Source of the DNA: Candidatus Roseilinea sp. NK_OTU-006
GTDB taxonomy: Bacteria > Chloroflexota > Anaerolineae > J036 > Brachytrichaceae
Reading direction: 5' to 3'
DNA length: 64,000 nucleotides
NCBI RefSeq assembly: GCF_012931985.1
Contig: NZ_JAAFGM010000002.1
Location: forward strand, 124,001-188,000
The position numbers were made by a program, and so were the translations under genes. Below, one piece after another: positions 45,625-55,821 of the stretch; positions within the stretch are counted from its first letter, which is position 1, and each line of letters begins with the position of its first letter. Below the pieces are notes generated by a model, which ran no database searches, was not told the DNA's origin, and was given only the letters and a program-made list of their open reading frames with translations.

Positions 45625-46362
45625 GTGAACGTCCCCAAATACAAACGCGTATTGTTAAAGATCGGTGGTGAAGCCTTCGCCGGGCCAGGCGGCATGGGCA
45701 TCGTGCCGCAATTGGCCGAGCAGGTAGCCGCGAAAGTCCGCGCCGTGCGACAACTCGGTGTGCAAGTGGTGATCGTGCTCGGGGCAGGCAATTTCTGGCG
45801 CGGCAAGGATGGCATCGCACACGGCATGGACCGTACTACAGCCGATCATATCGGCATGCTCGCCACGGTCATGAACGCGCTGGCCCTACGCGATGCATTT
45901 GAACGGCTGGGCACAGAAGCGCGCGTGCAGACAGCGATCGAGATACGCTCTGTAGCCGAGCCTTACATCCGCCTGCGCGCCATCCGGCACCTGGAGAAGG
46001 GGCGCGTCGTGATTATCGGTGCCGGCACCGGCAACCCCTACTTCACAACCGACACCGCCGGCGCACTGCGCGCCGCCGAGACCAACTGCGACATCCTGAT
46101 CAAGGCCACGAAGGTGGATGGCGTTTACAGCGCCGACCCCCGCAAGGACGACGCCGCGCAGCGCTATGAATTCATGACCTACCTTGAGGCGCTGAACCAA
46201 AAAGTCGGCGTGATGGATAGCACCGCGCTAACTTTATGCATGGAAAACAACTTGCCTATCCTCGTCCTCAATCTCTGGCAGCCAAACAGCCTGGAGCGTG
46301 CTGTTCTGGGCGAGAAGATCGGCACACTGATCACTTCAGGAAATGAACCGTGGGGGTCATAA
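45625..46362 (+). CDS. pyrH: UMP kinase
   Basis: A 245-residue hexameric amino-acid-kinase-fold UMP kinase that makes UDP for nucleic acids and cell-wall precursors. [21 protein letters not shown] is the start, [14 protein letters not shown] and [14 protein letters not shown] (near 75-95) form the UMP and GTP-site regions, and [23 protein letters not shown] (near 130) the phosphate loop. All are intact. It has GAAAGGAAG upstream of a GTG start at 45625. A further hairpin (GCTACAAA/TTTGTAGC, 46377-46409) follows its stop. Confidence 0.95.
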   Translation: MNVPKYKRVLLKIGGEAFAGPGGMGIVPQLAEQVAAKVRAVRQLGVQVVIVLGAGNFWRGKDGIAHGMDRTTADHIGMLATVMNALALRDAFERLGTEARVQTAIEIRSVAEPYIRLRAIRHLEKGRVVIIGAGTGNPYFTTDTAGALRAAETNCDILIKATKVDGVYSADPRKDDAAQRYEFMTYLEALNQKVGVMDSTALTLCMENNLPILVLNLWQPNSLERAVLGEKIGTLITSGNEPWGS

Positions 46363-46376
46363 CTAGACTACCAAAA

Positions 46377-46409
46377 GCTACAAATGAATCTGTGATAGCC
46401 TTTTGTAGC
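46377..46409 (+). terminator. Hairpin between pyrH and frr
   Basis: GCTACAAA (46377-46384) and TTTGTAGC (46402-46409) pair with a 17-nt loop. There is no T-tract after it, so it could be a partial terminator or mRNA processing site. Confidence 0.35.
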
Positions 46410-46463
46410 GCTTCTGCGGATGTGTGCAGGGGTATTCTACTAGAAAGGATGGGGTAATCTGAA

Positions 46464-47030
46464 ATGGCCGACGAAATAAAAAGCGTCATCAAAGAGATCG
46501 AGAAGGAAATGGAACGCGCGATCCAGGCAATGGAAGTTGACTTTCAAGCGATTCGCACGGGTCGAGCCTCGCCGGCCCTGGTCGAGCGGATCCCTGTCGA
46601 GTACTACGGCGCCCAAGTGCCGCTCCAGCAACTGGCGACGATCACGGTGCCGGAGGCTCAGGTGATTATGATCAAACCGTTCGATCCAACGACGCTGAAG
46701 ACGATCGAGAAGGCCATCAGCGCTTCCGATGTCAAGCTCGTGCCCAACAACGATGGCAAAGTAATCCGCTTAAACATCCCGCCGCTGACCGAGGAGCGGC
46801 GGCGTGACATCGTCAAGTTGGTGCACAAGCGCTTGGAAGAAGCCAAGGTTGCCATTCGCAACCACCGACGCGAAGGCATGGAGATGCTGAAGGCGCTCGA
46901 AGCAGAAGAGCGGATTACCGAAGACGAGCACAAACGTGGCAAACAAGAGTTGGAGAACCTAACCCATCGCTTCACTGCGCGGGCCGATGAACTCGGCGCG
47001 CGCAAGGAGCGCGAAATCATGGAGATGTGA
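46464..47030 (+). CDS. frr: Ribosome recycling factor
   Basis: A 188-residue RRF that, with EF-G, splits post-termination ribosomes. EMERAIQAMEVDFQAIRTGRASPALVERI (near 14-42) is the long-helix start, with QLATITVPEAQVIMIKPFD (near 60-78) in the beta domain and IPPLTEERRRDIVKLVHKRLEEAKVAIRNHRRE near 105-138. Length and motifs are canonical. The uppS gene starts 9 nt after it, so the two are cotranscribed. Confidence 0.97.
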   Translation: MADEIKSVIKEIEKEMERAIQAMEVDFQAIRTGRASPALVERIPVEYYGAQVPLQQLATITVPEAQVIMIKPFDPTTLKTIEKAISASDVKLVPNNDGKVIRLNIPPLTEERRRDIVKLVHKRLEEAKVAIRNHRREGMEMLKALEAEERITEDEHKRGKQELENLTHRFTARADELGARKEREIMEM

Positions 47031-47039
47031 CTCGCGTCT

Positions 47040-47828
47040 ATGGCCCTATCCGTCGCAACCTTCAAGCGGTCCTTCGCACAGGACACGGCGGATGTCGCTG
47101 CGCCCCAGACCAGCGCGCAAACCGCAGCCGCGGCGCACGGCATCAAGCACCTCGCCATCATCATGGACGGCAATGGCCGATGGGCCAAGCGCCGCAACTT
47201 GCCACGCCTGGCCGGGCACAAAGCCGGCACAGATAATCTGCATCGCATCCTGCGGGCATGCAAGCATCACGGCATCAAGATCGTGACTCTATATGCCTTC
47301 TCCACCGAGAACTGGCGCCGCCCCGAGGAGGAAGTGAACGGGCTGATGAAGCTCCTCGAAGTCTCGATCGAGAAAAAGCTGGACGCGCTGCATCAAGAGG
47401 GCGTGCAGATCCGGCACATTGGCCGCACCGACCGCATTCCTCCAGCGTTGTGCGAAAAGATCCGCTACGCCACCGCGTATACGCGCAACAACACAGAGCT
47501 GATCCTGAACGTGGCGATGAACTACGGCGGACGGGCTGAGATCGTAGACGCGGTGAAGCACATGCTGGCCGATGGCCTCGATCCTGATTGCGTGGACGAG
47601 GCCACGGTCAGCCGCTATCTCTACACCCGCGATCTGCCCGACCCTGATCTGATTATCCGCACCAGCGGTGAGTATCGCGTCAGCAACTTTCTGATCTGGC
47701 AGGGCGCGTATTCCGAGTATTACGTGACCGATGTGCTGTGGCCCGACTTCGACGAGAAGGAGCTCCAGAAGGCCATTGAGCACTACCGCAAGCGCGAACG
47801 CCGTTTTGGTGGGCTTGCCTGTAAGTAG
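47040..47828 (+). CDS. uppS: Isoprenyl transferase (undecaprenyl diphosphate synthase)
   Basis: A 262-residue cis-prenyltransferase that builds C55-PP by adding isopentenyl units to FPP. LAIIMDGNGRWAKRRNLPRLAGHKAG (near 38-62) contains the catalytic aspartate and the IPP/FPP motifs; YAFSTENWRRPEEEV (near 85) and DLIIRTSGEYRVSNFLIWQGAYSEYYVTDVLWPDF (near 203-240) complete the family. It has an extra N-terminal ~35 residues (FAQDTADVAAPQTSAQ) with no known role. The cdsA GTG start overlaps its last 20 nt. Confidence 0.96.
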   Translation: MALSVATFKRSFAQDTADVAAPQTSAQTAAAAHGIKHLAIIMDGNGRWAKRRNLPRLAGHKAGTDNLHRILRACKHHGIKIVTLYAFSTENWRRPEEEVNGLMKLLEVSIEKKLDALHQEGVQIRHIGRTDRIPPALCEKIRYATAYTRNNTELILNVAMNYGGRAEIVDAVKHMLADGLDPDCVDEATVSRYLYTRDLPDPDLIIRTSGEYRVSNFLIWQGAYSEYYVTDVLWPDFDEKELQKAIEHYRKRERRFGGLACK

Positions 47829-48693
47829 CACGCGCGCCTGGCGTTTGACGCAGCCGTATAGAATCGCCTCGTTGCAAACATCGTCCAACGATCTCGCCGC
47901 GCGCCTGATCGGTGGCGCGGCCACCGTTATCGTCGCCGGCGTCTTCGGCGCGCTGGGAGGATGGTGGTTCACGCTGCTCATCGCGGCTGCCATCGCCCGC
48001 GCAACGTTTGAGCTGTGGCGATTGCTCAGGCGCGCCGGTTATCATCCGTCGCTGGCCGTGGCGCTGGGGGCGACCGCGGCAGCCTTTGTCGGCGTGCGTC
48101 TGCCCAGTTTATTCGTCCTTATCCCGGCGCTTACGTTGGTGCTGCTCGCATCGCTGGCCTGGCAATTGCAACGCGCCCAAACGCGCAACTTTGGCGATTG
48201 GGCGGTGAGCTTCGCTGGCGGGTTCTACCTCGGCTGGACGGGCGGCCACTTGGCCGAACTGATCGTCCTGCCCCCCGATGGACGCTGGTGGTTGGCGCTG
48301 ACGCTGGCCACCCTGTGGTCGGCCGACAGCATGGCCTACGTGTTTGGGCGCTTGCTCGGCAAGCACAAACTTGCGCCGACCATCAGCCCTAGCAAAACCT
48401 GGGAGGGTTATATCGCTGGCGTGATTGCCAGCACGCTCGCCGGCATCATCCTCGGCTTGTTCGCGCCCTTTGGCACGCCCATCGGGGCTGTCGCGGGCAT
48501 CCTGGTTGGCGCGCTGAGCCCTCTGGGTGACCTAGTCGAGTCCATGATCAAGCGCCAGGCGCACGCGAAGGACTCCGGCAATGTGATACCCGGGCATGGC
48601 GGCGTGTTCGACCGGATAGATTCGTTACTCTGGGCCAGCGTCGTGGTAACCTATGTAGCGGTCATGACTTCGGGAACCTTCCAGTTGCCTTGA
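47809..48693 (+). CDS. cdsA: Phosphatidate cytidylyltransferase
   Basis: A 294-residue membrane enzyme making CDP-diacylglycerol. About seven to eight helices are visible. SADSMAYVFGRLLGKHKLAPTISPSKTWEGYIAG (near 193-225) and GDLVESMIKRQAHAKDSGNVIPGHGGVFDRIDSLLW (near 240-275) are the CDS-family signature. I chose GTG at 47809, inside the uppS end, because it gives a normal N-terminus; the frame is open farther upstream into uppS. This is the last gene of the block that starts with rpsB. Confidence 0.92.
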   Translation: MGLPVSSTRAWRLTQPYRIASLQTSSNDLAARLIGGAATVIVAGVFGALGGWWFTLLIAAAIARATFELWRLLRRAGYHPSLAVALGATAAAFVGVRLPSLFVLIPALTLVLLASLAWQLQRAQTRNFGDWAVSFAGGFYLGWTGGHLAELIVLPPDGRWWLALTLATLWSADSMAYVFGRLLGKHKLAPTISPSKTWEGYIAGVIASTLAGIILGLFAPFGTPIGAVAGILVGALSPLGDLVESMIKRQAHAKDSGNVIPGHGGVFDRIDSLLWASVVVTYVAVMTSGTFQLP

Positions 48694-48710
48694 TCGGCAT
48701 TGCCGGGCGC

Positions 48711-48716
48711 TACAAT
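48711..48716 (+). promoter_or_regulatory. -10 box (TACAAT) of small membrane protein, leaderless type
   Basis: TACAAT ends 6 nt before the ATG at 48723. Confidence 0.5.
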
Positions 48717-48722
48717 CGTGGC

Positions 48723-49040
48723 ATGTGGACGCTGCTGGTGTTGCTGGGCATCTACGCAGGCACCTCGGCTTTGGGTACGAGCATTCGGTTGGGTTGGGTG
48801 AGCACGCGCGGCTGGCGATGGGTGCATCATGCGCTCTTTGCCCTGATCTGGCTTGCACTGGGCGGCGCGGCCGCCTGGGGATTTGTGTTCGGCGCCCCCT
48901 GGCGATGGTGGCTGTTCATCGTCGCACCGTTCCTGATGCTGTTGCCGCGCTTCCGTCCGGGGTCATCGGCGCACTGCTGGATGGCCACCGGCGGACTGGC
49001 TGCGCTGGCCGGCCTGGTCGTTTGGGCGGCTGTCACCTAG
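48723..49040 (+). CDS. Small uncharacterised membrane protein
   Basis: A 105-residue hydrophobic protein with about three helices (near 3-18, 35-58 and 62-78, with a last near 87-104) and little polar sequence. I do not recognise a family. The start ATG at 48723 follows a TACAAT box by 6 nt, which fits a leaderless message. Upstream is cdsA, ending 29 bp earlier; downstream is a nitroreductase. Function cannot be inferred. Confidence 0.6.
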   Translation: MWTLLVLLGIYAGTSALGTSIRLGWVSTRGWRWVHHALFALIWLALGGAAAWGFVFGAPWRWWLFIVAPFLMLLPRFRPGSSAHCWMATGGLAALAGLVVWAAVT

Positions 49041-49114
49041 AGGCGCATCGCACATCGCGTGACCATGACGCAGGAGCGTGGGATGCGAACCGTACGCCTG
49101 TAAATCTCATACCG

Positions 49115-49954
49115 ATGGATCTACTTGAAGCCATTCGCAAGCGCAAGACGACCAACACGCCCTTCCGGCCGGAGCGCATCAGCGATGAGCACAAGCGGCT
49201 GTTGATCGAAGCCGCCGCGCGCGCGCCCTCGCACTTCAACAGTCAGCCCTGGCGCTTCATCGTGATCGAGGATCGCGAGCGCATCGCGCAGATCGCCGAC
49301 ATCGCCGGCGATTCGATGAAGCGGCTGATGGACGACGGCGCATTCGTGGCGCGCTACCGACGCTACTTCCGCTTCGATGCCCGGGAGTCCATCGCTGCCG
49401 GCAGCGGCATCTATGTGGACAACGTGCCGGCGGCGCTTCGGCCGATGGTCAGGCTCGTCTTCTCCGAACCCGTGGGATCACTGCTCAGCAAATTCGGCGT
49501 GTCCACCATCTTGGGCAACGACCAGCGCAACATTGTGCGCAGCGCGCCGATGCTGCTTGCGATCACGCTCGACAGGCAAGAATATCGCCCCGGCGAACTC
49601 AGCGGGCTTTACGCTTCGATCACCCTCGGCGCAGTGATTCAGACGCTGTGGCTGGTCACGACAGCGCTGAATATCGGCATGCAGTTCATCAGCACACCGT
49701 TGGAGGTGGCGGCGAACAAAGCGCGCATCGTCGCGCTGCTCAAGATTCCCGAGGCGCACGAGCTTGTGGCGATATTCCGCATGGGCTACAAAGACCCGAA
49801 CGCCGCCCGCAACACGATTGACTGGACGAGCAACCAGCGCAAGCCGTTCACCGAGTTGGCGCACTACAACGACTGGGAGACTCCGCTGCCTGAGCCGTTG
49901 GCCTCGGCGCGCAGTCTGCTGTGGGGGGATGGGGAGGCGCCGGCGGAACCCTAG
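49115..49954 (+). CDS. Nitroreductase family protein
   Basis: A 279-residue FMN-dependent nitroreductase. MDLLEAIRKRKTTNTPFRPERISDEHKRLLIEAAARAPSHFNSQPWRFIVIED at the N-terminus contains the FMN-binding R-x-S/T-x-R area and the SxxNSQPWRF motif. ITLGAVIQTLWLVTTALNIGMQFIS (near 168-192) is the second FMN region and the C-terminus is HYNDWETPLPEP. An extra insert of about 70 residues (near 65-140) is longer than in the minimal family. Members reduce nitroaromatics, quinones or flavin, or act in ring cleavage; the substrate is unknown. Confidence 0.85.
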   Translation: MDLLEAIRKRKTTNTPFRPERISDEHKRLLIEAAARAPSHFNSQPWRFIVIEDRERIAQIADIAGDSMKRLMDDGAFVARYRRYFRFDARESIAAGSGIYVDNVPAALRPMVRLVFSEPVGSLLSKFGVSTILGNDQRNIVRSAPMLLAITLDRQEYRPGELSGLYASITLGAVIQTLWLVTTALNIGMQFISTPLEVAANKARIVALLKIPEAHELVAIFRMGYKDPNAARNTIDWTSNQRKPFTELAHYNDWETPLPEPLASARSLLWGDGEAPAEP

Positions 49955-50005
49955 CGCAGCACTCTAATCTAATGTTTATGGATCGCCGGTAGATTTTCAT
50001 CTCAA

Positions 50006-50680
50006 ATGGAACACATTCTCGTCATTGAAGACGACCCCGCCATTCGCGACCTGTTGCGGCGCGGGTTGACCTACGAAAACTACAAAGTGACAACGGCCAA
50101 CGACGGTGCAAGCGGACTGGCCGCGGCTCGCGATAATCCACCGGACCTCGTCATCCTCGACTGGATGATGCCCGGTTTAGATGGGCTGGAGGTGTGCATG
50201 CGCCTGCGCGCGGCCAGCAACGTCCCGATTTTGATGCTGACGGCGAAGGACTCGGTGCCGGATCGGGTGCTTGGCCTGGAGAGCGGCGCGGATGACTATC
50301 TGGTCAAGCCGTTTGCCTTCCCCGAGCTGCTGGCGCGCGTACATGCGTTGCTGCGTCGCACGCAACCGAGCAGCAAGCCGGAGATCCTGAAGTATGCCGA
50401 CCTACAACTCGACACAGGCACGCGTCTAGCCAAGCGCGGCGACCGGCAGTTCGAGCTGACGGCCAAAGAGTATGACCTGCTGGAATACCTGATGCGCAAC
50501 CCCCGCCAAGTATTGACGCGCGAGCAAATCCTAGACCGAGTCTGGGGCTACGACTTTGGCGGCGAGAGCAACGTGCTGGAGGTATACATCCGCTACTTGC
50601 GCCAAAAGACCGAAGCCAACGGCGAGCCGCGGTTGATCCACACCGTGCGCAGCGTCGGCTACGTGCTCCGGGAAGAGTAG
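50006..50680 (+). CDS. Response regulator, OmpR/PhoB family
   Basis: A 224-residue two-component response regulator. The receiver domain (residues 1-120) has the acidic pair EDD at 8-10, phospho-acceptor D52 ([12 protein letters not shown]) and K102 (LVKPFAF). The DNA-binding winged helix spans about 130-224, with [35 protein letters not shown] and [13 protein letters not shown]. No histidine kinase gene is next to it in the window, so it is an orphan or is paired elsewhere. A TAGATT box lies 11 nt before the ATG. Target genes unknown. Confidence 0.93.
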   Translation: MEHILVIEDDPAIRDLLRRGLTYENYKVTTANDGASGLAAARDNPPDLVILDWMMPGLDGLEVCMRLRAASNVPILMLTAKDSVPDRVLGLESGADDYLVKPFAFPELLARVHALLRRTQPSSKPEILKYADLQLDTGTRLAKRGDRQFELTAKEYDLLEYLMRNPRQVLTREQILDRVWGYDFGGESNVLEVYIRYLRQKTEANGEPRLIHTVRSVGYVLREE

Positions 50681-50705
50681 GGGCGTTGCGCAACCACCCC
50701 GCCAT

Positions 50706-51878
50706 TCACTTCCGCTGATCCAGCGGCACGTAGTGCACATCCAGCGGGCCGATGTATTCGGACTGTGGGCGGATGAGCACGTTGTCCTTGTATTGCTCGA
50801 TCACGTGCGCGGCCCAGCCGGCAATGCGCGCGCAGGCGAACATCGGCGTGAACAGGTCTATCGGGATGCCCGCGTAGTACAGCATAGAGGCGCTGTAGAA
50901 GTCCACGTTCGGATACAGTTCGCGATGACGGCGGACGGCCTCGACCACCCTGAGCGAAATCTCGTAATACTTGGGTTGACCAACTTTTTGTCCGAGCTTC
51001 TGCGCCCACTTATTCAGATGTTCTGAACGTGGGTCGCCGCTCTTGTAGATGCGGTGGCCAAAGCCCATGATCTTGCGTTTGGCGGCGAACATCGCGTCAA
51101 TGTAGGCGTCAACGCGATCCGGTTCGCCGATCTCCAGCAGCATACGCATCGTTGCCTCGTTTGCGCCGCCGTGCAGCGGCCCCTTGAGCGAGGCGAACGC
51201 GCTCGATACGGCCGAGTGCAGGTCGGCCTGCGTGCTGGCCACCACGCGCGCGGTGAATGTGCTGGCGTTCATGCCGTGATCGGCCAGCAAGATGAAATAC
51301 ATGTTGATCGCTTGCACGAAGTCGGGATCAATATCCGCCCCCAACATGTAGAGCGTGTTGGCTGCGTGGCTCAAGCGTGGGTTGGGCGCGATCGGCTCTT
51401 TGCCTTCGCGCAAGCGTTGATAGGCGGCGCACAGCGTGGGGAGTTGAGCGATTAGGCGCACCGCCTTGCGCTGCGTGGCTTCGATGCTGATGTCTTCGAT
51501 TTCGGGGTCGTAGAACGACAGGGCGGACACGGCTACCCGCAGCGCCTCCATGGGCACAGAATCGCGCGGCAGGCTGCGCAGCAAGTCGTATACCGGCGCC
51601 GGCAACCACCGGTTGGCCACCAGACGCGCGTTGAAGTCGGCTAGCTCCGAGCGGTTGGGCAGGTGGCCGTTCAGCAACAGGAAAGCCACTTCCTCGTAGC
51701 TGGCCTGCTCGGCCAACTCGTGGATGTTGATGCCGCGATACAGCAATGTGCTGTTCGGGCCATCTACGGCGCTGATCTCCGTTTGTACAGCGACTACGCC
51801 GTCCAATCCCTTCACGAAGGGGGTCTTGGTCGTCGTCGAGCTGCCGTTGGTCGCGGCAGCGGGGGATGAAGTCGTCAT
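50706..51878 (-). CDS. gltA: Citrate synthase
   Basis: A 390-residue citrate synthase condensing oxaloacetate and acetyl-CoA. GPLHGGANEATMRML (near 210) carries the first catalytic histidine, GFGHRIYKSGDPRS (near 255) the second, and FYSASMLYYAGIPIDLFTPMFACARIAGWAAHVIEQ (near 320-350) the aspartate region. Residues LYRGINIHELAE near the start are also family-like. I chose ATG at 51878, with AGGAG 6 nt upstream. The upstream pseudouridine synthase ends 2 nt before, so translation may be coupled. Could be a methylcitrate synthase; sequence leans to citrate. Confidence 0.92.
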   Translation of the reverse strand: MTTSSPAAATNGSSTTTKTPFVKGLDGVVAVQTEISAVDGPNSTLLYRGINIHELAEQASYEEVAFLLLNGHLPNRSELADFNARLVANRWLPAPVYDLLRSLPRDSVPMEALRVAVSALSFYDPEIEDISIEATQRKAVRLIAQLPTLCAAYQRLREGKEPIAPNPRLSHAANTLYMLGADIDPDFVQAINMYFILLADHGMNASTFTARVVASTQADLHSAVSSAFASLKGPLHGGANEATMRMLLEIGEPDRVDAYIDAMFAAKRKIMGFGHRIYKSGDPRSEHLNKWAQKLGQKVGQPKYYEISLRVVEAVRRHRELYPNVDFYSASMLYYAGIPIDLFTPMFACARIAGWAAHVIEQYKDNVLIRPQSEYIGPLDVHYVPLDQRK

Positions 51879-51880
51879 GC

Positions 51881-52564
51881 TCAACTCCTACTTCTTCTTA
51901 GGGTTTGGCTTTTTCTACGTCGCGCCGGCATCGGCGACGGGAGGTTTGAGTGCATGGTTGCGTGGTAGCGGATTATAGAATCGAGTTCGGATTCGCTCAG
52001 ATCGCGCCATTGGCCGGGTGCCAGTCCGGCGATCGTCACCGGCCCAATGGCGACGCGCACCAGCCGCAGCGTCGGCAAGCCGACGGCTGCGGTCATGTGG
52101 CGAATCTGACGTTTCTTCCCCTCGCGCAGCACGATCTCTAACCAGGCCGTCGGCCCGTGGGGGGTGATGGGTTTGCCGCGCGGTGGAAGCTCCGGCTCGG
52201 CGTCCAGCACATGCGCCTGGCAGGGCAAGGTGGGGTAGCCCTTGATCGTCACGCCCTGCCTCAGTTGCTGCAACGCAGCTTCGGTAGGGACGCCCTCGAC
52301 CTGCACGTAGTAGGTCTTCGGCAGCTTGTAACGCGGATCGGTGAGGCGATGGATGAGTGCGCCGTCGTCGCTCAGGATGAGCAGCCCCTCGCTGTCGTAA
52401 TCGAGCCGGCCGGCGGCATACACCCCTTTGGGCAAACCGAACTCGCTCAGCGTGCGCTTCGGCGGCAAGTCGTTCGCTGCGCCAACAGCGCGCCGGGGTT
52501 GCACCTCGTGCGTGAATGACGACAAGACGCCGAAGGGTTTGAAGAAAGCGATGGCGCGCGACAT
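51881..52564 (-). CDS. RsuA/RluE-family pseudouridine synthase
   Basis: A 227-residue single-domain rRNA pseudouridine synthase. FFKPFGVLSSFT and GVYAAGRLDYDSEGLLILSDDGALIHRLTDPRYKLPKTYYVQVEG (near 42-88) carry the catalytic aspartate in GRLDYDSEGL. The second part has KKRQIRHMTAAVGLPTLRLVRVAIGPVTI (near 150-178). Lack of an S4 domain places it with the RluE/RluF type. It is the first gene of a two-gene unit with gltA, whose start lies 2 nt from its stop. The start is 23 bp from the divergent small gene. Confidence 0.9.
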   Translation of the reverse strand: MSRAIAFFKPFGVLSSFTHEVQPRRAVGAANDLPPKRTLSEFGLPKGVYAAGRLDYDSEGLLILSDDGALIHRLTDPRYKLPKTYYVQVEGVPTEAALQQLRQGVTIKGYPTLPCQAHVLDAEPELPPRGKPITPHGPTAWLEIVLREGKKRQIRHMTAAVGLPTLRLVRVAIGPVTIAGLAPGQWRDLSESELDSIIRYHATMHSNLPSPMPARRRKSQTLRRSRS

Positions 52565-52587
52565 GCGTTTGGTATCATCCTCGCTAT

Positions 52588-52824
52588 ATGTCGGAAGTCA
52601 AGATGGCTACCTCATCCCCAAGCGCGCACGCGCCAAAGGTCATCGCCAAGTTCTTCGTGGATGGGCAAGAAGTCGGCATGCTGGTTTTGAGCCCGAAGCG
52701 ATTCAGCACCGGCAGCACGGGTTTCTTCGCTAATGGCAAAGTGTCGCTTGGCGATGACGCCGAGAAGGGCTACCAAGCGCAGGTGCAACTGGTGCGCATC
52801 GGCAGCAAAGCGGCAGCAAGCTGA
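52588..52824 (+). CDS. Small uncharacterised protein (78 aa)
   Basis: A 78-residue soluble protein with a low-complexity start ([15 protein letters not shown]) and a beta-rich remainder ([41 protein letters not shown]). I recognise no family. It lies between the divergent pseudouridine synthase (23 bp away) and a UXS-like epimerase, whose SD GAGAGGAG follows. Its ATG is 9 nt after TATCAT, a possible -10 box for a leaderless message. The length and codon use are compatible with a real gene. Confidence 0.5.
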   Translation: MSEVKMATSSPSAHAPKVIAKFFVDGQEVGMLVLSPKRFSTGSTGFFANGKVSLGDDAEKGYQAQVQLVRIGSKAAAS

Positions 52825-52852
52825 AGTCGCACTCGAGAGGAGCAGGCTGAGC

Positions 52853-53812
<960 letters not shown>

Positions 53813-53845
53813 GGGACGCAATGGCCGAGCGGATTAAAGCCGTTG

Positions 53846-53879
53846 CCCCGGCCGTCGCCTGTGAAGGCGACGGCCGGGG
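53846..53879. terminator. Bidirectional hairpin between UXS and acyltransferase genes
   Basis: CCCCGGCCGTCGCCT (53846-53860) and AGGCGACGGCCGGGG (53865-53879) make a perfect 15-bp stem with a GTGA tetraloop between convergent genes. There is no T-tract on either side, so Rho-independent termination is uncertain. Confidence 0.6.
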
Positions 53880-53883
53880 AGCG

Positions 53884-54684
53884 TTATTCACCCGGATCTA
53901 TCCCCACCTCGCGAATCTGCTCCTTCCCGCGCACGGCATCCCAGATGCGGTTGATGCTCCGCGCGCCTTGAATGAGCGGCGTGAATGACGTGAGGCGATA
54001 GGCCACCACATCGCTCCGCAGTCGGTCTAGCTCCTCGGTCAACGCCTGCTCCATGCGCGCGGTGATCCGCCGGGGATCGAGTGCATCCGCGCCCTCCGCC
54101 TTGCGCACCACAACAGGGTGCGCAACGCTGATAAAAGCGTCGGGCTTTTGCTCGCCGATGAATTCGCAGCGCAGGGCGATGGGATACAGCGCGCAGGCGC
54201 CAACCTGCTGCGCTGTCCTGCTCGCAATGCGGCCGGCGCCCTGGTAGAACGCCAGCGGCCGCACGTCGTTGGCGCGGATCTTGCCCTGCGGGAAGATGAG
54301 CAGCGCGCGAGGCGGCGCGCCGCGACGCGATGCGGCGGTCAGGAGGCTGATGGCGTAGTTCATGCTCTCCACCGCGCTTCGCGGGTCGCGCCGGTTGACG
54401 GAGAATGCGCCGCACCAGCGGAAGAAACTATAACGCACAAGCTGGGTATCCTCGACGATTACGTAGCCGTCCGTATGCCAGCACTCCTCGTTCAACGCCA
54501 TCATCAGGTGCGCGTCCCACCAGGTGCTGTGATTGCCGAACATGATGAGTGGTGGTGAATCTGATCCCGGCGGCGGCGCGGCCTGCCGCAAGTAGACGCG
54601 GTGAAACGACGACCGCAGTTGCACCTTGATTAAGAAGGTGTAAATTAACCGGTTGAGCAAGGGGTTCTTGCGAGCTGTGAGCAC
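53884..54684 (-). CDS. 1-acyl-glycerol-3-phosphate acyltransferase-like protein
   Basis: A 266-residue PlsC-type acyltransferase. The HX4D motif is NHSTWWDAHLM (near 52-62), the second block is FSVNRRDPRSAV, and LLIFPQGKIRAND (near 128) is the FPEGTRS-equivalent, here PQGKI, a less usual variant. A hydrophobic stretch precedes the HX4D. It probably acylates a lysophospholipid or a glycolipid precursor at the membrane. It converges on the UXS gene. The following 217 bp upstream hold a TAAAAT box for the ABC operon and nothing else that I see. Confidence 0.82.
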   Translation of the reverse strand: MLTARKNPLLNRLIYTFLIKVQLRSSFHRVYLRQAAPPPGSDSPPLIMFGNHSTWWDAHLMMALNEECWHTDGYVIVEDTQLVRYSFFRWCGAFSVNRRDPRSAVESMNYAISLLTAASRRGAPPRALLIFPQGKIRANDVRPLAFYQGAGRIASRTAQQVGACALYPIALRCEFIGEQKPDAFISVAHPVVVRKAEGADALDPRRITARMEQALTEELDRLRSDVVAYRLTSFTPLIQGARSINRIWDAVRGKEQIREVGIDPGE

Positions 54685-54784
54685 GTCTGAAGTGGATGGT
54701 ACACGATTTGGATGAGCGCCGGTTGATGTGTGGTCAGCGGTCGCGCGGCGCAGAACTATGTCGGCGCACTCACCGGTGCTGCGC

Positions 54785-54790
54785 TAAAAT
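54785..54790 (+). promoter_or_regulatory. -10 box (TAAAAT) of ABC transporter operon
   Basis: TAAAAT with a 112-nt leader before the solute-binding protein, which has AGAGGAG as ribosome site. No clear -35. Confidence 0.35.
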
Positions 54791-54901
54791 CTATCGCTGT
54801 GTAGCGAATTGCATTATGCAGCGTGTGCGTGAAAGCCTGCTTGGCAGTTACTCTCACGCCTGTTGCAAACATCCCGCGCCAGAAGAGAGGAGTGCCCAAA
54901 T

Positions 54902-55777
54902 ATGAACAGACTACGCACAATCGAATTGTTCATCGCAGCAGCGATCGCCCTATCCGCCTGCGCGGCACCGCCGGCTGCGCCTGCGACGCAGCCACCGGCT
55001 GCGACATCCGGTTTGCCCGATCTGGGCGGCCGCGAGATCGTCATCGCCATCGAAAACGCTTATATCCCATTCAACTACATCCGATTGGACAACGGCAAGG
55101 CGGAGGGCTGGGACTACGACGCCATCGCAGAGATTTGCAAGCGGCTGAATTGCAAGCCCGTGTTCCGAGAAATCGCCTGGGACGGCATGATCGCCGCGGT
55201 CGCTGCCGGCCAGTTCGATATGGCGGCCGACGGCATCACCATCACCGAAGAGCGCAAACAAAGCGTGGATTTCTCCGACGGCTACATCAAGGTGGATCAG
55301 CGCCTGGTCGTCCGCGTGGATGAAACTCGCTTCAAGAATGTCGAAGAGTTCAAGAACGGCAACTTCAAGCTGGCGACGCAGAAAGGCACAACCAACTACG
55401 CCGAGGGCGTCAAACTGGTCGGCGAAGCGCGTGTGATCGCGTTCGACGACTTCGGCTCGGCGGTGCAGGCGGTGATCTCTCAGGACGCCGACGCGGCCAT
55501 CATTGACGACGTGGCGGGCCAAGGCTACGTGGGGGTGAACGCCGACAAGCTCAAGCTGCTCGACGGCATCGTCAGCGAAGGCCAAGAGCTGGGCTTCATC
55601 TTCCCCAAGGGCAGCGACCTGGTTGGGCCGATCAACGCTGCGCTGAAGGCCATGCGCGAAGATGGCACCTTGCAGCGTTTGCAAGATAAGTGGTTCCCGA
55701 AGGGCCGCCAAGTGATTGAATATGATCAGATCGGCCCGGGCGCCTATGGCGACCCAACGCCGACGCCGCAGCCATAG
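54902..55777 (+). CDS. Polar amino-acid ABC transporter substrate-binding lipoprotein
   Basis: A 291-residue lipoprotein with signal peptide and lipobox LSACAAP (Cys near 20), then an Ala/Pro linker. The family-3 binding fold is clear: [69 protein letters not shown] (near 100-130), and [27 protein letters not shown] (near 185). The C-terminal [26 protein letters not shown] is typical. It delivers an amino acid (glutamine/arginine-like) to the permease; specificity unknown. Start chosen at 54902. The permease follows after a stem-loop. Confidence 0.92.
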   Translation: MNRLRTIELFIAAAIALSACAAPPAAPATQPPAATSGLPDLGGREIVIAIENAYIPFNYIRLDNGKAEGWDYDAIAEICKRLNCKPVFREIAWDGMIAAVAAGQFDMAADGITITEERKQSVDFSDGYIKVDQRLVVRVDETRFKNVEEFKNGNFKLATQKGTTNYAEGVKLVGEARVIAFDDFGSAVQAVISQDADAAIIDDVAGQGYVGVNADKLKLLDGIVSEGQELGFIFPKGSDLVGPINAALKAMREDGTLQRLQDKWFPKGRQVIEYDQIGPGAYGDPTPTPQP

Positions 55778-55821
55778 CGACCAGAGGCCGCTTGCGTTAT
55801 CGCTCACATTGAGTACAACAG

